64,000 nucleotides of DNA from Helianthus annuus (GCF_002127325.2 NC_035447.2:25931762-25995761); one strand, 5' to 3'. Numbered from the stretch's first letter, positions 1-12,014 are shown. The notes: generated by a model not told the origin, from the sequence alone. Translations and numbers: made by a program.

Positions 1-2484
1 GAACAAAACCCTATGTGAAAATTATACATGTCTTGTTATGATTTGAATGCTTGGATGAAATACCACACTTAGATAAGTGGGTTTTACTAATATGATGAAA
101 TTTATGATATAATCATGTTTAGAATCATCATATATAGTAGAAACATGAAGACACTTGAACAAATTAGGTGTTTGAATATATGCTCATACATGACTTGAAT
201 TGGATTATGTATGTTATGATGAAAATATGTTCATGTAAATTGATGTTCGAAATCATGATATCTACTAGTGGATATATAGAATTTGATTAAATTAGGTATG
301 CGGATGAATGCCTAATAAAGTGATGAAACGGGTTTTTTTTCACTTATGAATGAAAATCCGTAGATTTTGCATAACGAAAGGAGAAACTATCCTTGTTAAA
401 CGAGAGCTAAGTTAACTTGATGTTAAAAAAATATAATAGTTAAAACGGAGGCTTAAAAGAACGCCTACCGGGTAATTTGAGAATGCCTAAACTAGTTGAT
501 TAACTTGAATGTGCATTTAATAAACTAATGGGCGTTTGACTTTTAAAAGTCAAACTGAACTCCAATTTATAAGATTGAATGATAATTTTTATATGAAATA
601 CGTAAGGTGGAATAGTCATAATTGATAATAAGTAATCTAACCGTCTTACGAATTATAATGATAGTTTGACGCTTAACAAGCTAGATGGAAGCTTGGGAAG
701 GAAGCAAGCCAAACGGATTGAGCACGCGGAAAAGAATAACCGGATGCAAGGTAAGTAAAGCTTACACCTTTTAGAATAGAATACTTACTTGTATAATGGA
801 TAGCATTGTGAATAATAAAATGGACATGGTTTTCACGGGCATTTTGTCAATAAAATAGTTATTGATAGCAAACAGGTCCGTTATTTGCAAAACTGTTTCA
901 GGGTCTTAAACACTTAGTTTTGACTCAATATGTAGTCAGAAGTTGTATAACAACAAAAAATGATGATTGGTAATTTTTATAAACTTTTCGGAAGTTGTTT
1001 AACGTGGTTTTTGCGGACGTTTTGTCAACAAAATAGTTGGTGACAACAAGCAGTTCTGCATTTGCAGAAATTGTTTCGAGGCCTTAAACACTTAGTTTTT
1101 ACTCAATATTTGGTCAGAAGTGGTATAACAATATAAATGATGATTGGTAATTTTTATAAACTTTTCGGAAGTTGTTTAACGTGGTTTTCGCGGACGTTTT
1201 TTCAACAAAATAGTTGTTGACAGCAAGCAGGTCCGTATTTGCCGAAATTGTTTCGAGGCCTTAAACACTTAGTTTTGACTCAATATTTGGTCAGAAGAGG
1301 TATAACAATATAAAGGATGATTGGTAATTTTTATAAACTTTTCGGAAGTTGTTTAACGTGGTTTTCGCGGACGTTTCCTCAACAAAATAGTTGTTGACAG
1401 CAAGCGGGTCCGTACTTGCAGAAATTGTTTCGGGGTCTTAAACACTTAGTTTTGACTCAATATTTGGTCAGAAGTGGTATAACAATATAAATGATGATTG
1501 GTAATTTTTATAAATTTTTTGGAAGTTGTTTAACGTGGTTTTCGCGGACGTTTTGTCAACAAAATAGTTATTGACAGCAAGCGGGTCCGTATTTGCAGAA
1601 ATTGTTTCGAAGCCTTAAACACTTAGTTTTGACTCAATATTTGGTCAGAAGTGGTATACCAATATAAATGATGATTGGTAATTTTTATAAATTTTTTGGA
1701 AGTTGTTTAACGTGGTTTTCGCGGACATTTTGTCAACAAAATAGTTGTTGACAGCAAGCAAGTCCGTACTTGCAGAAATTGTTTCAGGGTCTTAAACACA
1801 TAGTTTTGACTCAATACTTGGTCAGAAGTTGTATAATAATATAAATGATGATGGGTAATATTATGTATTGTTAAGTGTTAAAAATACAGGCAAGCGGAAA
1901 GTACGAGCATGTTTTGCCAAGGTTGGCGAAAGGTAATGCAATGTATTAAAAACGAATTAATGTTGACACGTCGCAGGTACGCACAAGGAATGATACTCTC
2001 GTGAAGGGTACATGTACCAACCATAATATGGATAATGGTAGGAGGAAATAAGAGTTTTTTTTAATAAGAGTTGATATAATTATAGTTTTGACATAAATAC
2101 CCATAACGGGTCAAATAATTCGGTTTAAGAACCGGAAATTTGAATTCGAAGGAAACAAGAATTTTTAATAATGGATGGAAATATGTTTATAACTTGTTGT
2201 GAAACTGTCAAAACTAACGTTTATGTTGGTTTTGATTTTAGGAATGTCTTATGGAACTCCAGATGAGGATCAAGCAAGAAAGGAGAACCGAACACATGTC
2301 TCGAACCGCAACGATCTTATTTTGTTCTAGTTTAAAAAGTGGATATTGTAAACACTTGAAATTATATTTTGGAATGTTTTAAATTATGTAAGAAGTTTAA
2401 CTCGGAAAAGTTTTTGTAAGCTTGCATTTTCGTATAAAATGCGTGTTTAATATTATAATATTGATTAATAGAGACAGGTCTTAC
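1..2484 (+). mobile_element. Non-coding TE-derived segment, probable LTR end
   Basis: No protein-coding signal is visible. The right edge reads ...gacaggtcttaca, which resembles an LTR terminus of the TGTAAGACC...GGTCTTACA type, and it falls exactly where homology to the FAR1-type gene stops. I infer that a retroelement inserted into, or recombined with, that gene. The other end lies outside the window, so no target duplication can be tested. A 177-bp tandem array occupies its centre. Confidence 0.35.
828..1860. repeat. 177-bp tandem repeat, six copies
   Basis: Successive copies of the word cttaaacacttag (last copy cttaaacacatag) start near 905, 1083, 1260, 1437, 1614 and 1791, giving periods of 178, 177, 177, 177 and 177 bp. 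Each monomer also carries cagcaagc, ggtcagaagt and tttttggaagttgtttaacg-like words. The first copy is the most divergent and the last is truncated near 1860. The period is nucleosome-sized, as in satellites, but the array sits inside what looks like a retroelement terminal region. Confidence 0.9.
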
Positions 2485-4178
2485 ACTACAACCTTTGGCT
2501 ACCGACCAAATGACTTTACGAATGAATTCAGAAGCCATTTATAGGATTCAATGCTCTCCGATGCCAACAACCCAGCTCCAAGGGTTACATTTCGACAGTG
2601 ATTGTCAATCCCAGTGAACGGAACAAACACCATCTTATACCTGAACAAACACATGCGAAAAACACATTGTAACATGCGAAATAGACAAAATATCACATGC
2701 GAAAACAAACAGTATAACATGCGATATATTCAACACCTACTCTTCAACGTATATTAACATGCGATATTGCAAAGTTTAGGAAATCATATAACATGTGAAA
2801 ATAAATAAAACCCATTTTATGTAACACTTACCCATTTGTCTTGAAAGTTGCATCGAACGATATCACATCCCCGAACTCCATAAAGTTACGCTTGCACAAC
2901 CCATCGACCCAGAACTAACCAGTTAACCGTTTGTCATCATCAACAGAAAATTCAAACGAATAATCAGCTAAATACTATTTTTTGTCGGTCAACCTATTAA
3001 TCACCATGTCAGCATCATATTCTCCTATATAGCTGTTAATTCGATTCCTAAAATTTTTGCAATCATCAACCGTGGCACCAACGTTCTCGAAACCACCGTA
3101 ACGTTTCCTCATTATATGGAAAGCTTTGACAGGACCAAGGTTTAAAGTGCCTAGTTCCCATATCATCTCCTCCTGGGCATCTGACAATTGTCTGTACGCT
3201 GGCAGCATATGAATATCATGTGGACATACAAACTTATGATTATGCCCATCAACAAATCTCTTTACTTTATATAATCTACCATCAACCGTGCAAATCATAA
3301 GTTGAGCTTTGCATCCAGTTCTAATGGTCCCCCTGTTCCTTGATTTGAATGGCTTTTTTGACTTCGAATAACGATCGTCAATACACAATGGCTTATGTCC
3401 TTCTTTAGAACAAACAAAATACTTAGTTTTGATTATACCACCACTATGTACTTCACCACCTTTCCGAATAGAAAAACCAGCTAACTTAGCATATGATTGG
3501 TAAAACGCATATGCTTGTTCAATAGAGATAAATTGCATTCCAACCACATGTGTAGCTGATGCTTGAACCTCCGAAGTGTAAACCCTTTCATATACATAAA
3601 TGAAATAAAAAAAACAAAAACACATGTGAATTATCATACTCGTTACATGCGATATATTAACAACTGCATAATTTCATCATAAGAACTCACAACACGTGCG
3701 AATTGTATGAACCATAACATGCGAAAATGATGATTTTGATAAATATGTTTTACACATGCGATTTATTATATCATAACATGCGAAAACCAGTATTTAGAAT
3801 ATACTCAACCAGTATCATATCAAATCATCACATGCGAATTGCAAGACTCATAACATGCGAACTTATACATGTTGCTTCCATATAAAAAGTTACTCCACAT
3901 TCAAACTTCAAAAACAGATACAACAATGCAAAATCATTGCTACGATTAAACAAAACAAGTCTACGAACAATTTAAATATCTGAATTAACATAATTACCAT
4001 TAGAACACTCATTTACACCACTTGTACTTGCATTTCGATTTGGATTTGCAGGTTCTGGATTTAAAACATACTGAATGGAAACTCTTTGATACGCAGATAA
4101 TTGAGCATGATCATCGATCGGTCGAGCTTCTTCAAAATCAACATCTGTGGTTCGTCCGGTGTTGCTCTGTGGATCCAT
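2484..4178 (-). pseudogene. FAR1-RELATED SEQUENCE / MULE transposase pseudogene
   Basis: Three exon blocks can be read. Exon 1 starts at ATG 4178 (MDPQSNTG...) and runs to about 3998. Exon 2 (about 3594-2832) carries a FAR1 DNA-binding domain: YAFYQSYAKLAGFSIRKGG, then RTGCKAQL and the zinc-ligand-like FVDGHNHKF. It also carries the start of a MULE transposase domain (FWVDGLCKRNFMEFGDVISF). A GTAAGT donor at 2831 and a cag acceptor at 2641 join it to exon 3 (YKMVFVPFTGIDNH...SYKWLL). In-frame stops lie near 2973 (after LTDKK), near 2918 (after KRLTG) and near 2501 (after FGR). Homology ends at 2484, far short of the usual length of the family, so the catalytic C-terminal half is missing. It could be a decayed FRS host gene, but the flanking TIR and intronic motif arrays favour a transposase remnant. 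Confidence 0.8.
2651..3859. repeat. ACATGCGA motif arrays confined to the introns
   Basis: The octamer ACATGCGA occurs about five times in 2651-2764 (intron 2) and about six times in 3655-3859 (intron 1). There are one-base variants (acatgtga, acgtgcga) in the same stretches, and no perfect copy within exon 2. The same octamer fills the interior of the MITE at 56421-56895. The clustering in non-coding parts of a transposase gene suggests subterminal binding repeats, which is inference. Confidence 0.75.
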
Positions 4179-4296
4179 CGAAAAAAAAAACAATTGAATC
4201 AAACCCTAAAGCAAAAGAACGAAAACCGCAATTTGAGAATTATGAAAAATTTGAAACTGATTCGAATAATAATTACCGGGATATTAGTGTAACGAA

Positions 4297-4367
4297 CCAG
4301 GACACGTGTACGGCCAATCAAGACGCGTATGTAATGTACGATTATGGAATTTGTATCCTACACTTTA

Positions 4368-4369
<2 letters not shown>
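4297..4369. mobile_element. Terminal repeat beside the FAR1-type gene
   Basis: Read on the minus strand from the (TA)n edge, this stretch begins aggtaaag and continues with taatcgtacattacatacgc and ggccgt. The left arm of the MITE at 56421-56895 begins aggtaaagagtac with ttatcgtaaattacgtacgc and agccgt. The MITE at 50033-50302 has ttatcgtacttcacgtacgc in its arm. I read it as the surviving outer end of the element that carried the FAR1-type gene; the other end has been lost. Confidence 0.6.

Positions 4370-4407
<38 letters not shown>
4370..4407. repeat. (TA)n microsatellite
   Basis: About 19 TA units separate the FAR1-element terminal repeat from the adjoining foldback MITE. Confidence 0.98.
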
Positions 4408-4409
<2 letters not shown>

Positions 4410-4877
4410 AGAAGGATACGTTAGGAACCACCCTTTATTGCGAGAACCGCGAGAACCAATGGGAACACAACTAAAAATACCTAAAAAACACACAATTTTT
4501 TTTTTAATATTTTTTTATAAAAAAATCGCTACTTTTAGTAGCCAAAAATTTTTTTTTTGCTACTAAAAGTAGCGATTTTAATGTAAAAGATATTAAAAAA
4601 AAAATTTTGTGTGTTTTTTTTTAATTTTTTTAGATTTTTTTAGGTTTTTTGGTTTTTTTGAGGGTTCAGTTTTTAGCATTTTAGCTTGGGGGTGGGGGTG
4701 GGGGGGTTTAGGTTTTTTTTTTTTGGGGGGGGGATAGGGGAGGGGGTTTAGGTTTTTTTTTTTTTTTGGGGGGGGGGGTGGGGGTTAGGTTTTTTTTGTT
4801 TCTTTTTAGGTTTTCTTAGCTATTTTAGGTTGTGTTCACATTGGTTCTCGCAATAAAGGTGGTTCTTGCATGAACCT

Positions 4878-4882
<5 letters not shown>
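4408..4882. mobile_element. Foldback MITE flanked by (TA)n on both sides
   Basis: The left end (ggaaccaccctttattgcg, agaaccaatgggaacacaac) is the inverse of the right end (ttgtgttcacattggttctc, gcaataaaggtggttc), with arms of roughly 60 bp. A second inverted pair near the centre (about 4527-4578) has arms containing tcgctacttttagtagc. The right half contains long G and T runs. No coding capacity is seen. Confidence 0.8.
4688..4784 (+). other. G-run / T-run stretch
   Basis: Several runs of 4-11 G separated by T runs and ttaggt-like words lie on the plus strand within the MITE. There are enough G runs for G-quadruplex formation. Such homopolymers are also prone to assembly error. Confidence 0.7.

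Positions 4883-4912
<30 letters not shown>
4883..4912. repeat. (TA)n microsatellite
   Basis: About 15 TA units close the foldback MITE on its right. The following sequence again starts with GGG (gggctgagttc). Confidence 0.97.
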
Positions 4913-4915
<3 letters not shown>

Positions 4916-5180
4916 CTGAGTTCATTTAAGAACTCTAAATAACTACAGAACGTTCAGAACTCCTAATAGACAATCATTTTATATATAAGTTTTTGTATTT
5001 GGGATCTTTTTATCATCTATTATATGTATTTCTTTGATTACATACATGTTAAAAGTAGTTTACATATATTTAATTGCCAAAATTATATATATGTGTCATA
5101 ACTAATTACATATATGTAAAAAAACTAGTTTACATATGTGTAATTATAAAATTACATATAAAAATGGATCGTCAATTAAT
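4913..5180. other. AT-rich intergenic stretch
   Basis: It begins gggctgagttcatttaagaac directly after (TA)n, like the ends of other TA-associated elements in this window, but no matching inverted end was found. The word gatcgtcaattaattg at its right edge recurs inside the next LTR. No coding signal. Confidence 0.5.
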
Positions 5181-6233
5181 TGGAAGGGGGAATATTATAT
5201 TTGATCGTCAATTAATTGACGGCTGGGACTTCTTGGACGCAATGATTGAGGTGCTAACAATTAAAAAGGCACCATCATTATTTTATTCACAAAAAATCCT
5301 AAACCCAAAAGGGACTTTGGGGCAACTGTCATATTAGACGAGAGGAGGACAACACGTGTGGGGCATTTTTTTTGATAATCACAATAATCAACATCATTCA
5401 CATCTGAAAAAAAGGAGGCACGCAAAGAAAAAGGGGAATCACATCATCATTAACAAAGAAAAGAACATCACGAGTACTTGGGAGAAAAGAAGAAAAACGG
5501 CGGCTGGTTGGATTTTCTTTGAAGGTATTTTCATCATTACATTACATCATCATAATTCTCTACCCATTGTTTAGATTGAGGATGCTTTCAACTGCATATC
5601 AAGTCTGTGAAGATCATCCAACCACAATGAGCGGCTAGTCTTTTTATGGTTTCCTTCGGGTGGAGGATTCTTGTAAGTTAATAGTTCTTATGTGTTTAAA
5701 CTAGTTTGTGAACATTGGTAATCTAAGCATTCGATGCTTTTTACCTATTGATTTGACTGATTAGCTGTAAGGATTGATTTTATTTAATCTTTATTTCCGA
5801 TTCATTCAATTCCCGAGAGTTCTAGTAATTGGGATATATTTGATAGGGATTAGGGTTGGTAATTTCAGTTGATTAACTATATGATAACCTTCTGTTGTTT
5901 TGCAATCGATGTAAGTAGCTTTTAGGTAATCACAACTGGTTAATTGAATTAAACAATCATGTCTATGTGATTGTCACACTTAAACACATAATTAACATTT
6001 GCTTCGAATCTGAAATCTGGAGGAACCATTGTTTTCTCCAATTGTTTACAACTTAATTTAGCAAGTATTTTAGTTTAATCAAACTCTCAAACAACCAAAT
6101 TTTACATTATTGCAATTAGTTTAATATTTCTTAATTCATAACACTTTCCACAATACTCCTATGGTTCGATACCCTGCTTACCCTAGCTATCTAGGTTATT
6201 TAGGTTTTTGATTGACACTCACGACAGTCATCA
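5181..6233 (+). repeat. 5' LTR of the gag-only element
   Basis: Alignable along its length to 10133-11168 (for example gggacttctt, aatcctaaaccc/aattctaaaccc, taccctagctatctagg). It starts near tggaaggggg and ends tcatca before the primer site. A local duplication of gatcgtcaattaattg makes this copy slightly longer. Confidence 0.8.
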
Positions 6234-6236
6234 AAA

Positions 6237-6254
6237 TGGCGTCGTTGTCGGTGA
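6237..6254 (+). other. Primer-binding site, tRNA-Asp type
   Basis: tggcgtcgttgtcggtga lies 3 nt after the LTR end. It differs at about three positions from the TGGCGCCGTTGCCGGGGA site typical of Athila-type elements primed by tRNA-Asp. Confidence 0.65.
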
Positions 6255-6391
6255 GTTGTGCTCAAAGCGTCTTGTTTTGAGTATTAGTTTAGAAAAGTAA
6301 TTAAAAACCCAAAAATAGTGTTTAATTCTTTCTTGTTTAGAATTACACGAGGTTTTCTTTTTTGTGCTTGTGCAGGTGATCTTGGACGTGT

Positions 6392-8075
6392 ATGCATCAT
6401 ACTCGAAAATCCGGAAAGTCTTCACCGCTAGTGTTCGATCTAGAAATTGAAAGGACAGTCTGGCAGACCCGAGTGTTGCAGCGAGAAAACAAAATAGCGC
6501 TATCACCAACACCAACTCTAAAGCCAATGGAGAGTTCAGCGAATCCAGATAAGCAAACCACCTCACCAACTCAATTCACACCAACGCCTGCTCAACCTTC
6601 ACCGAACATCTCTATACCATCTCAACCGCCACCACCACAATCCACCCAACAAACCAACACTATTCCACTTTCTACTACTCAACTACTGCCAATGCCTCCA
6701 CCACCTTTTTACAACCTAGACAACCCACCACCATTCTTGACTCACTCAACATCTCTTCGATATCCATCATTCACCCAAACATCTTCGAGGGTATTCCGAG
6801 ACGATATGATAGAGGACCGGTACGGGGGACTGAGAGCCATTTTAAACCCGCAATTGCTAACAACTCATCACCGGTTGTAATACCTTTGTTACATGGTCGT
6901 TTGTTTGAGGTTAGAGCGCAGTCCATCCAAAGTCTACCCAAATACCATGGATTGGCAACCGAGGAACCGTACCTACATATAGCCGCTTACGATGCCCGTT
7001 GTAACACTATCGGGGGCCAAGGTTCGAGGTGAAACTGGTACTCTTCCAATTCACCCTTGAAGACAAGGCACAAAAATGGTTCCACACCCTGTCATTTGCA
7101 TCTATCTTTACATGGACCGAAATGAAACAGTTGTTTCTGGATGAGTTTTACACTCCTTAGAAAACCAGTGATGCTCGGAGAGATATCAGGAACTTTCAGC
7201 AACAAACTGGTGAGTTATTTCATGAGTGCTTTAATCGTTTCAAGACGTTGCTGAAGAATTTCCCACATCATGGCATACAATTGTGGGAATTACTCAAGGC
7301 ATTTCATGAGGGTTTAACATCAGAGGATGCACGAGACCTCAGCTCGATATCAAACGGTACCTTTGGTACAAACTATGAGCAGGTGGACTGGGACTATCTG
7401 GAGAAAATGGCAAGTACCTCAAAGAGGAAAATGCAATCATCGAGGAGAGGTAGGCATGTGATGGTGAGATTGGTAGAGAACGCTCCGGAAGCGGGTGAAC
7501 TGATGCCAATATGTGGGAACCGTGGAGGATTAGGGCACATAACCGATCAGTGCCCTAGTATTGTGGGTAGATATGATGAGGTGCAGATGTTGCAAGGGAA
7601 TGGAAACAGGTATTCGGGTTTCCAAGGTAGCAACCAATCGTTTCAGCCCCGTGATCAGAACAACTATCAAGGGGGGAAAAACTTTGGTTATCAAAGAAGC
7701 TACCAACAAGGCAACAACGAGATTATGGAAATGTTGAAGGCCATGCAGCAAGATATGCAAAAGATAAATCAATTGGATAAAGCTAGAAGACAGAAAGATG
7801 AGATTCGGGACAAGGCTATTCAGTCGTTGACCACGCATATGGGGCAATTAGCTAGCGAGGTAGCTAATCTGAAGCAACAGCATGGGAAGCTGCCAAGTGA
7901 TACTCAAGCAAACCCCAAGAATGCAAGGAACATACCGATCAGTGGGGTAAATCCCGTTCCTAAAAGTAAATGTTATGATAACTATCTGTCTGCTTCTCAT
8001 GTGATTGCAGGATTACGTGAAGCAACTGAAGAAGGAGGTGGAGTTGATTTAGGGGAACCGGTTGTTCCAATCTGA
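6392..8075 (+). pseudogene. Athila-like Gag, frameshifted
   Basis: Gag homology spans several frames. An N-terminal part rich in P, S and T runs from 6392 and ends at a stop at 6880. The continuing homology (PVVIPLLHGRLFEV) is already in another frame by about 6830. A further shift near 7020-7030 leads to the capsid-like stretch LVLFQFTLEDKAQKWFHTL. A stop at about 7158 interrupts FLDEFYTP before ARRDIRNFQQQTGELFHECF. The last open part (7248-8075, 275 aa) has a single damaged zinc knuckle with GGLGHITDQC and a Q/K-rich tail. It would coat the element RNA in particles; this copy cannot make a full protein. Confidence 0.75.
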
Positions 8076-8097
8076 GTTGGAAAGTTCAAGATCCACT

Positions 8098-8452
8098 GAG
8101 CATTACTAGATTATGGAGCCGGGATGAGTGTTCTCCCAGGTAGCTTGTATGACCAATACGTTTTGGTTCTCTTGAAGCATGTGATATCATGGTGATGTTC
8201 GTGGATACGAGTTGGAAGCAACCTCGGGGAGTTGTGAAAGATGTGGTAATCTAACTGGGTGAGTTTTACTACTCGGTGGATTTTATGGTGATCGACTATG
8301 CACCATCGAGCACATACGAGCAACCACAGGTAGTTTTGGGCCACCCATTCTTATATACAACGAAGGCCCAGATTAATTGCCGAAACGGAATGGTCACCAT
8401 GAGTTACAAGAATCGTGAGCTGTACTTTAATGTTATTAAAATCCATTCTTAA
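8098..8452 (+). pseudogene. Retroviral-type aspartic protease remnant
   Basis: LLDYGAGMSVLPGSLYDQY matches the active-site region of Athila-type proteases, in which the motif is usually D-L-G-A-S. Further on, FMVIDYAPSSTYEQ and VVLGHPFL are recognisable flap and C-terminal motifs in a shifted frame. Stops and frameshifts break it, and no reverse transcriptase follows. Confidence 0.6.
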
Positions 8453-10132
8453 GATCTTTTTGATGACTCTTGTCACACAGTTGCTACTAACGAATATGTT
8501 TCAAGTGTGACCAAGGACAGGTTAGAGGAGAGTGGTGTTGAGGGTCACAGGTCAAAAGGCGAGACGAGTGGAAATCGGGTGAAGAAGGCAATTATGAGAA
8601 GGTCAATGGATGACGGGAAACCACCCGATGTGTCTTTCTATCCTTTACTTTATTTTTATTTGTGCATTTGGTGGTGTGAGTCTTTGTGTTGGAATGATTT
8701 CTTTGTGTTACTTTGTTTAGGTCATTAGCCGTTCATGGTTTGTGGGTGGTATCTCTCGAGTTTAGATTATAAATTGCATTATACATTGGGGAAAATGTAT
8801 CCCAAGTGTGGGGATGTGGTAACTTGAGAGAGGGTTGGTAAGATTGATGATCTTAAATGCTTGAATGGTTAAATTGGGCTAAAATTGAAAAATTTTGAAA
8901 ATTTTTATCTCAAGTATGCTTAAACTACATGAAAACCAACATTTTCAATTGCTAAAGGGTTGCTACTGATACTAAGCTAATCTAGATCCCTAGTCATGGT
9001 TATCCCTTTAAGTTTCATGAGAGTATTTCTGACAGGTCTTTAGAGAATAGTTGAGAAGAGATGCCTAACTAGAGGTAACATGCTTTAGGAATTATACATG
9101 CTACGTGTCGGTAACCATATTCCTTTCGTTCGGTGAGATATTTGAGCCTACTAGAAGTGATAGTTGAATTACAATAAATGTTCATTTGCTAAGAGTAGGC
9201 CATATGTTGCTTTGTGTTAGAACTTGTGTGGTTTGATACGTGCTGAGACTATGGTTTAGCGTATGCACATAGATGATAAAGGTATTAGGATCCATTCATT
9301 GTGTTATATGTTGATTTCACCCACCTTAGTTAACCATGTTGAGCCTTTCACCTTTCGTTTGTTACACCTCATGTGACCTGTTTAAATTACCAACCATGAA
9401 TAACAATGGCGTTTAGAAATATGTTATGAAAAAAAGAAGAAAAAAAAGAATGAAAAACAAAAACAAAAATCATTATTATGTTTGCGATATATAAATGGGT
9501 CGAAAATAACCCAAATTATTAGTAGGTATTCTGAATATAGTTGTCATGGTTTGGTATTCGTTTGTGTTAGCCATATAAAAATACAAAAATCCAAAAATAT
9601 TTCCTTACCTTTAACCTTAAACCCAAAACCCGGAAGTCCTTTTGATACGTGTTACATTATTTGATGCAGTGGAGGTGTGATTGCTATACAAGCTTGTGGT
9701 TTTACAAGTAAAACGCGTAATACGGCGAAGTAAGAGAGTTTAGTGATAAAATGAGACAAACACGGATGATTATTAAAGAGATATCATGTTAAACGGGAGT
9801 TGTTCGGGTCGAGAGATAGCTTGAATGTATGAGAAACACGAAACAATGAAGTCTAGGGGCTTGTATGTTATTTGTTGAAAGTTAAAAAGGATGACAAAAA
9901 GGTTCCAGCAACAAGCCAACGTAACTTACGTTTTTCAAACATAACCTACGATTGCATTTGATGTTTCAAGTAAGTATAGAACGTAGGCTACGGCTACTAA
10001 ACCGTAAGCTACGGTTGGAAAAATGGGCATCGCATATGTGTAGTGTTGGAGGGCATTTAATGTATTAAATAAAAAAGCCCTAACTCACGTGGGAACTTTA
10101 GGATACACAAAAGACATAGAAGGGCATTATAT
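8453..10132 (+). other. Non-coding interior of the gag-only element
   Basis: No RT, RNase H or integrase motif was found in any frame. It includes an A/G-rich stretch near 9425-9470 and repeated gtaggctacg/cgtaagctacgg words near 9990-10015. A purine tract (agaaggg) precedes the 3' LTR. Confidence 0.55.
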
Positions 10133-11168
10133 TGGAGGGGGGAATATTATAATGACGGTTGGGACTTCTTGGACGTTAGGATTGAGGAGCTAACAATTAA
10201 AAAGGCACTATCATTATTTTATTCACAAAAAATTCTAAACCCAAAAGGGACTTTGGGGCAGCCGCCATATTAGACGAGAGGACGCCAGCACATGTGGGGG
10301 ATTTTTTTAATTGATCATCACACTAATCGACATCATTCACATCTTAAAAAAAGCAGGCACACAAAGTCAAAAGGGGAATCACATCATCATCAATAAAGAA
10401 AAGAACATCACGAGTACTTGGGAAAAAAAGAAGAAAATTGGCAGCTGGTTGGATTTTTTTAAAGGTTTTTTCATAATTACATCATCATAATTCTCTACCC
10501 ATTAATTAGATTGAGGATGCTTTCAACCGCATATCAAGTCTGTGAAGATCATCCAACCACAATGAGCGGCTAATCTTTTTATGGTTTCCTCCGGGTGGAG
10601 GATTCTTGTAAGTTAATAGTTCTTATGTGTTTAAACTAGTTTGTGAACATTGGTAATCTAAGCATTCGATGCTTTTTACCTATTGATTTGACTTGTTAGT
10701 TGTAACGATTGATTTTATTTAAACTGTATTTTTGATTCGTTCAATTCCTGAGAGTTCTAGTAATTGGGATATATTTGATACGGATTAGGGTTGGTAATTT
10801 TAGTTGATTAACTATATGATAACATTCTGTTGTTTTGCAATGGAAGTAAGTAGTCTTTAGACAATCATAGCTGGTTAATTGAATTAAACAATCATGCTAT
10901 GTGACTGTTACACTTAAACACATACTTAACATTTGCTTCGAATCTGAAATCCGAAAGAACCATTGTTTTCTCCAATTGTTTACAACTTAATTTAGCAAGT
11001 ATTTTAGTTTAATCAAACTCTCAAACAACCAAATTTTACATTATTGCAATTAGTATAATATTTCTTAATTCATAACGCTTTCCACAATACTCCTCTGGTT
11101 CGATACCCTGCTTACCCTAGCTATCTAGGTTATTTAGGTTTTTTTATTGACACTCACGATAGTAATCA
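10133..11168 (+). repeat. 3' LTR of the gag-only element
   Basis: Second copy of the 5181-6233 repeat, starting tggaggggggaatattat and ending agtaatca. Many scattered substitutions and small indels relative to the 5' LTR indicate an old insertion. Confidence 0.8.
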
Positions 11169-11958
11169 CCCGTCGCATGACAGAACATAACCCTTTTTCA
11201 GCCAGATTATTGGCAGCTCGCGAATTTTGGTTTAATTCCTACTTCTTTCCTCCCCAACTCCAAACTACCTTCATTAAACACCAAGCCCTAATACCAACTT
11301 ATAAATATAACACTTCCCCACCTCCTAAATACTTTCAACACCTCTAAATTACTTCCAAACTCTCTCATTTCATCAAAAATCTCAACATGGACAAATATTT
11401 CAAAGGTCCAAAATAGTGAGTTTTGAGCTAGTTTCTTCAACTTTTCTTCTTGTTTTCTTGCTTCTACTTCCTTGGATAAACTTTAGGAGTGTTACCACAT
11501 GTTTGCCAAGGTAAACAAAGATGGTGCATCACCATTTTGAGGTCCAAAGTTAGGATTTTGTTTTTTTTTTTTTGTTTTGTCAAGAACTTTAAAACATGTT
11601 CATCTTTCTTGAACTTTAGAACATCTTTAAGTTGCCAACAAATCTCTACGTTGGATAGGTTTGGATTGAAGTTTTGTTAAATGTAATGATTATATGCTTA
11701 CATTTTATACAACCTTAGTCACCAAGTAGCTTCCAAGTGAATAAACTACACCAAGTCTCAAACCAGAATCATGTTTGGAAGCACTCGTTTAGTTAAACTC
11801 AATTGGCTATTTGGAGAATTAGATGATTAAATTATACTCTTCACTTTGTATTCATGATCATCCGAATCATCCATGGGATGATTTGTGCATTGGTGAAATC
11901 TTGAGGTTAATGGATTTATCCAACCCATGCTTGACAATACTTGACTTGACAATTACAT

Positions 11959-12014
<56 letters not shown>

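Larger units (their letters stand above)
5181..11168 (+). mobile_element. Gag-only LTR retrotransposon (Athila-like)
   Basis: Direct repeats of about 1.05 kb (5181-6233 and 10133-11168) flank an interior with a primer-binding site, a broken gag and a protease remnant. No reverse transcriptase, RNase H or integrase is recognisable, so it depends on a partner for movement. The left LTR edge is uncertain by some tens of bases, and I found no convincing target duplication (after 11168 comes cccgt). It resembles gag-only plant LTR elements known as TR-GAGs. Confidence 0.75.

Noticed and set aside
828..1860. Relationship between the 177-bp array and the minisatellites at 57205-58850 through the shared word acagcaagcag
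   Set aside because: Only 11 bases are shared, with no similarity around them; probably chance.
828..1860. CRISPR-like array
   Set aside because: The monomers are contiguous full-length tandem copies without unique spacers, and the genome is eukaryotic.
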